Shown piece by piece: positions 6,936 through 7,370 of a DNA stretch of 7,370 bases. The translations under genes were made by a program, and so were the position numbers. Within the stretch, counting starts at the first letter, position 1. Every line of letters begins with the position of its first letter. The notes below the pieces were generated by a model, which worked only from the letters and a program-made list of their open reading frames with translations, was not told where the DNA came from and did no database searches. This DNA is from Spirochaetales bacterium (GTDB lineage Bacteria; Spirochaetota; Spirochaetia; Sphaerochaetales; Sphaerochaetaceae): positions 1 to 7,370 of the forward strand of contig JAGBRG010000019.1 in the NCBI GenBank assembly GCA_017632495.1, in the 5' to 3' direction.

Positions 6936-7009
6936 CGGGCAGTGGCGCAGGGGTTTAGCGTACAAGTCTGGGGGACTTGGAGTCGCTGGTTCAAATCCAG
7001 TCTGCCCGA
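6936..7009 (+). tRNA. trnP: tRNA-Pro (anticodon GGG)
   Basis: A complete cloverleaf. The acceptor CGGGCAG (6936-6942) pairs with CTGCCCG (7002-7008) over 7 bp, with C1-G72 as is characteristic of bacterial tRNA-Pro, and discriminator A7009. The D stem is GCGC/GCGT (6945-6948/6958-6961). The anticodon stem CAAGT/ACTTG (6963-6967/6975-6979) carries loop CTGGGGG with anticodon GGG at 6970-6972, followed by G37. The variable loop is 5 nt. The T stem GCTGG/CCAGT (6985-6989/6997-7001) has loop TTCAAAT. It reads CCC (and CCU) codons. The 3' CCA is not encoded and must be added after transcription. The gene stands alone between its own promoter and terminator. Confidence 0.96.
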
Positions 7010-7014
7010 AATGC

Positions 7015-7048
7015 AAAAAAGGCCAGGTTGTTTAACCTGACCTTTTTT
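7015..7048 (+). terminator. Intrinsic terminator of tRNA-Pro, potentially bidirectional
   Basis: GGCCAGGTT (7021-7029), loop GTTT, AACCTGACC (7034-7042), then six T; six A precede the stem. The tRNA strand has one C-A mismatch. On the opposite strand the same position is a G-U wobble, so the hairpin is fully paired and also followed by T6. It can therefore stop transcription from either side. Confidence 0.88.
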
Positions 7049-7057
7049 GTATTTATC

Positions 7058-7078
7058 CGGGCACAATGACTGGATTTG
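7058..7078 (-). repeat. Inverted copy of tRNA-Pro 3' end with 4-nt insertion
   Basis: CGGGCA (7058-7063), an extra CAAT, then GACTGGATTTG (7068-7078). Without the CAAT this is the exact reverse complement of the 17-nt tRNA 3' segment at 6992-7008. It can pair with the direct copy at 7157-7173. Confidence 0.75.
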
Positions 7079-7166
7079 AAACGGAGCGTCAAGCAAAGCC
7101 TCCGGTGGAGGGTTTGCAGCGTAGGCGGCTTTTGCCGGACTACCGGTAGGCAAAAGCAAATCCAGT
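7069..7166. other. Predicted three-way junction (two hairpins closed by a 10-bp stem)
   Basis: The outer stem is ACTGGATTTG (7069-7078) with CAAATCCAGT (7157-7166). Inside, hairpin I is GCAAA-G-CCTCC / GGAGG-G-TTTGC (7093-7117, loop GGT, one G-G mismatch). Hairpin II is GCTTTTGCC / GGCAAAAGC (7128-7157, 9 bp). AGCGT occurs just before and just after hairpin I (7085-7089, 7118-7122). Base 7157 is shared by hairpin II and the outer stem, so one of the two loses a pair. It may be a structured RNA or a DNA cruciform; no promoter of its own was found. Confidence 0.45.
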
Positions 7167-7173
7167 CTGCCCG
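7157..7173 (+). repeat. Direct copy 1 of tRNA-Pro 3' end
   Basis: CAAATCCAGTCTGCCCG is identical to 6992-7008, which covers part of the T loop, the T-stem 3' side and the acceptor 3' side. A tRNA 3'-end duplicate of this kind is typical of attachment sites used by tRNA-targeting integrases. Confidence 0.85.
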
Positions 7174-7183
7174 TGCCGGAGGG

Positions 7184-7199
7184 CAAATCCAGTCTGCCC
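7184..7199 (+). repeat. Direct copy 2 of tRNA-Pro 3' end
   Basis: CAAATCCAGTCTGCCC is identical over 16 nt to the tRNA 3' segment, then differs (C instead of G). It lies 27 nt after copy 1, with a TGCCGGAGGG spacer that echoes the TGCCGGAC...GTAGG sequence before copy 1. This suggests a tandem unit. Confidence 0.85.
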
Positions 7200-7219
7200 C
7201 TTATTCCACTCTCTTCATC

Positions 7220-7307
7220 AAAAAGCAGTCTACAGACCATAGCTTGTGGGTTTCAGACTGCTTTTGGCAGTCTGAAAAGGGCAAAGTATACTCCACAGAC
7301 TGCTTTC
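7220..7307. repeat. Alternating inverted heptamer array (GCAGTCT / AGACTGC)
   Basis: Four alternately oriented elements: AAAAGCAGTCT (7221-7231), AGACTGCTTTT (7255-7265), GCAGTCTG (7267-7274) and CAGACTGC (7296-7303). Neighbouring pairs form mutually exclusive stems: 7221-7231 with 7255-7265 (11 bp), 7251-7261 with 7267-7277 (11 bp, loop TTTTG), and 7267-7274 with 7296-7303 (8 bp). No T tract follows, so it is not a plain terminator. Possible roles are recombinase or regulator binding sites, or switching RNA structure. Confidence 0.7.
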
Positions 7308-7370
7308 TATTTCAGCCCTCGTTTCTGGAACGAAGCTTATTGCACTTATTGATGTTGTAAGCCCTTCTCA

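Larger units (their letters stand above)
7049..7370. other. Gene-free repeat-rich region downstream of tRNA-Pro
   Basis: About 320 nt to the window edge with no credible coding sequence. Open frames on both strands only translate the repeats and the tRNA. The content is structured: copies of the tRNA 3' end, two hairpins inside a longer inverted repeat, and an alternating inverted series of CAGTCTG. It resembles an integration-site relic or a small non-coding repeat element. No integrase gene is visible, and the DNA to the right is cut off. Confidence 0.6.

Noticed and set aside
6720..7016. Leftward open frame of about 98 codons over the tRNA
   Set aside because: It is a translation of the antisense of tRNA-Pro and its promoter (GFEPAT-type artefact) and overlaps the chaperone start.
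6908..7240. Leftward open frame of about 110 codons across the repeats
   Set aside because: Its repeated GRLDL peptides are just the translated tRNA-end repeats; it crosses a terminator and the tRNA gene.
7251..7278. 11-bp hairpin as an intrinsic terminator
   Set aside because: No T-run follows the stem on either strand; it is better described as part of the alternating inverted array.
7157..7303. CRISPR-like array
   Set aside because: The repeats are short, in mixed orientation, with irregular spacing, and derive from a tRNA end; there are no unique spacers of uniform length.
7076..7360. Rightward open frame of about 94 codons after the tRNA
   Set aside because: It has a non-ATG start, no SD, Arg/Lys/Cys-rich composition from repeats, and no family resemblance.

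Overview
The window looks like chromosomal DNA from a diderm (Gram-negative-type) bacterium of moderate GC. A periplasmic chaperone and an outer-membrane usher-type protein require an outer membrane. The small V-type ATPase subunit F-like protein, and tandem CorC/TlyC-type transporters, would fit a spirochaete such as the Sphaerochaeta/Treponema group. That assignment is an inference from gene content and is not proven by the sequence.

Layout. Positions 40-2612 (+) hold two tandem paralogous CNNM/CorC (HlyC/TlyC-type) membrane proteins, joined by an ATGA stop/start overlap. They meet a leftward operon tail-to-tail with a 20-bp overlap of coding ends. That operon, read right to left on the minus strand, has three genes. 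First is a PapD-like periplasmic chaperone (6019-6762). Second is an unusual 1054-residue usher-like protein (2835-5999) that starts with a single hydrophobic segment and a long Glu-Pro repeat. Third is a 79-residue V-ATPase subunit F-like protein (2593-2832), which starts 2 nt after the usher stop. No pilin subunit gene is present.

The intergenic stretch 6763-6935 carries divergent promoters: a weakly supported one for the chaperone operon and a very clear sigma70-type one for a tRNA-Pro(GGG) gene (6936-7009). The tRNA has its own intrinsic terminator (7015-7048). From 7049 to the right edge (about 320 nt) I see no credible protein gene. The DNA there is packed with repeats: one inverted and two direct copies of the tRNA 3' end, a foldable three-way junction, and an alternating series of a CAGTCTG heptamer. 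This looks like an integration-site relic or a small repeat element beside the tRNA.

How the genes work together. The two CorC-type proteins probably act as a pair (homo- or heteromers) in divalent-cation transport or homeostasis. The chaperone and usher should form a secretion/assembly pair for surface fibres whose subunits are encoded elsewhere. The most novel item is the usher: its TonB-like N-terminus (short basic end, one hydrophobic helix, 17 consecutive X-Pro dipeptides) could tether an outer-membrane pore to the inner membrane. The co-transcribed F-like protein is out of place, because no other V-ATPase gene is beside it.
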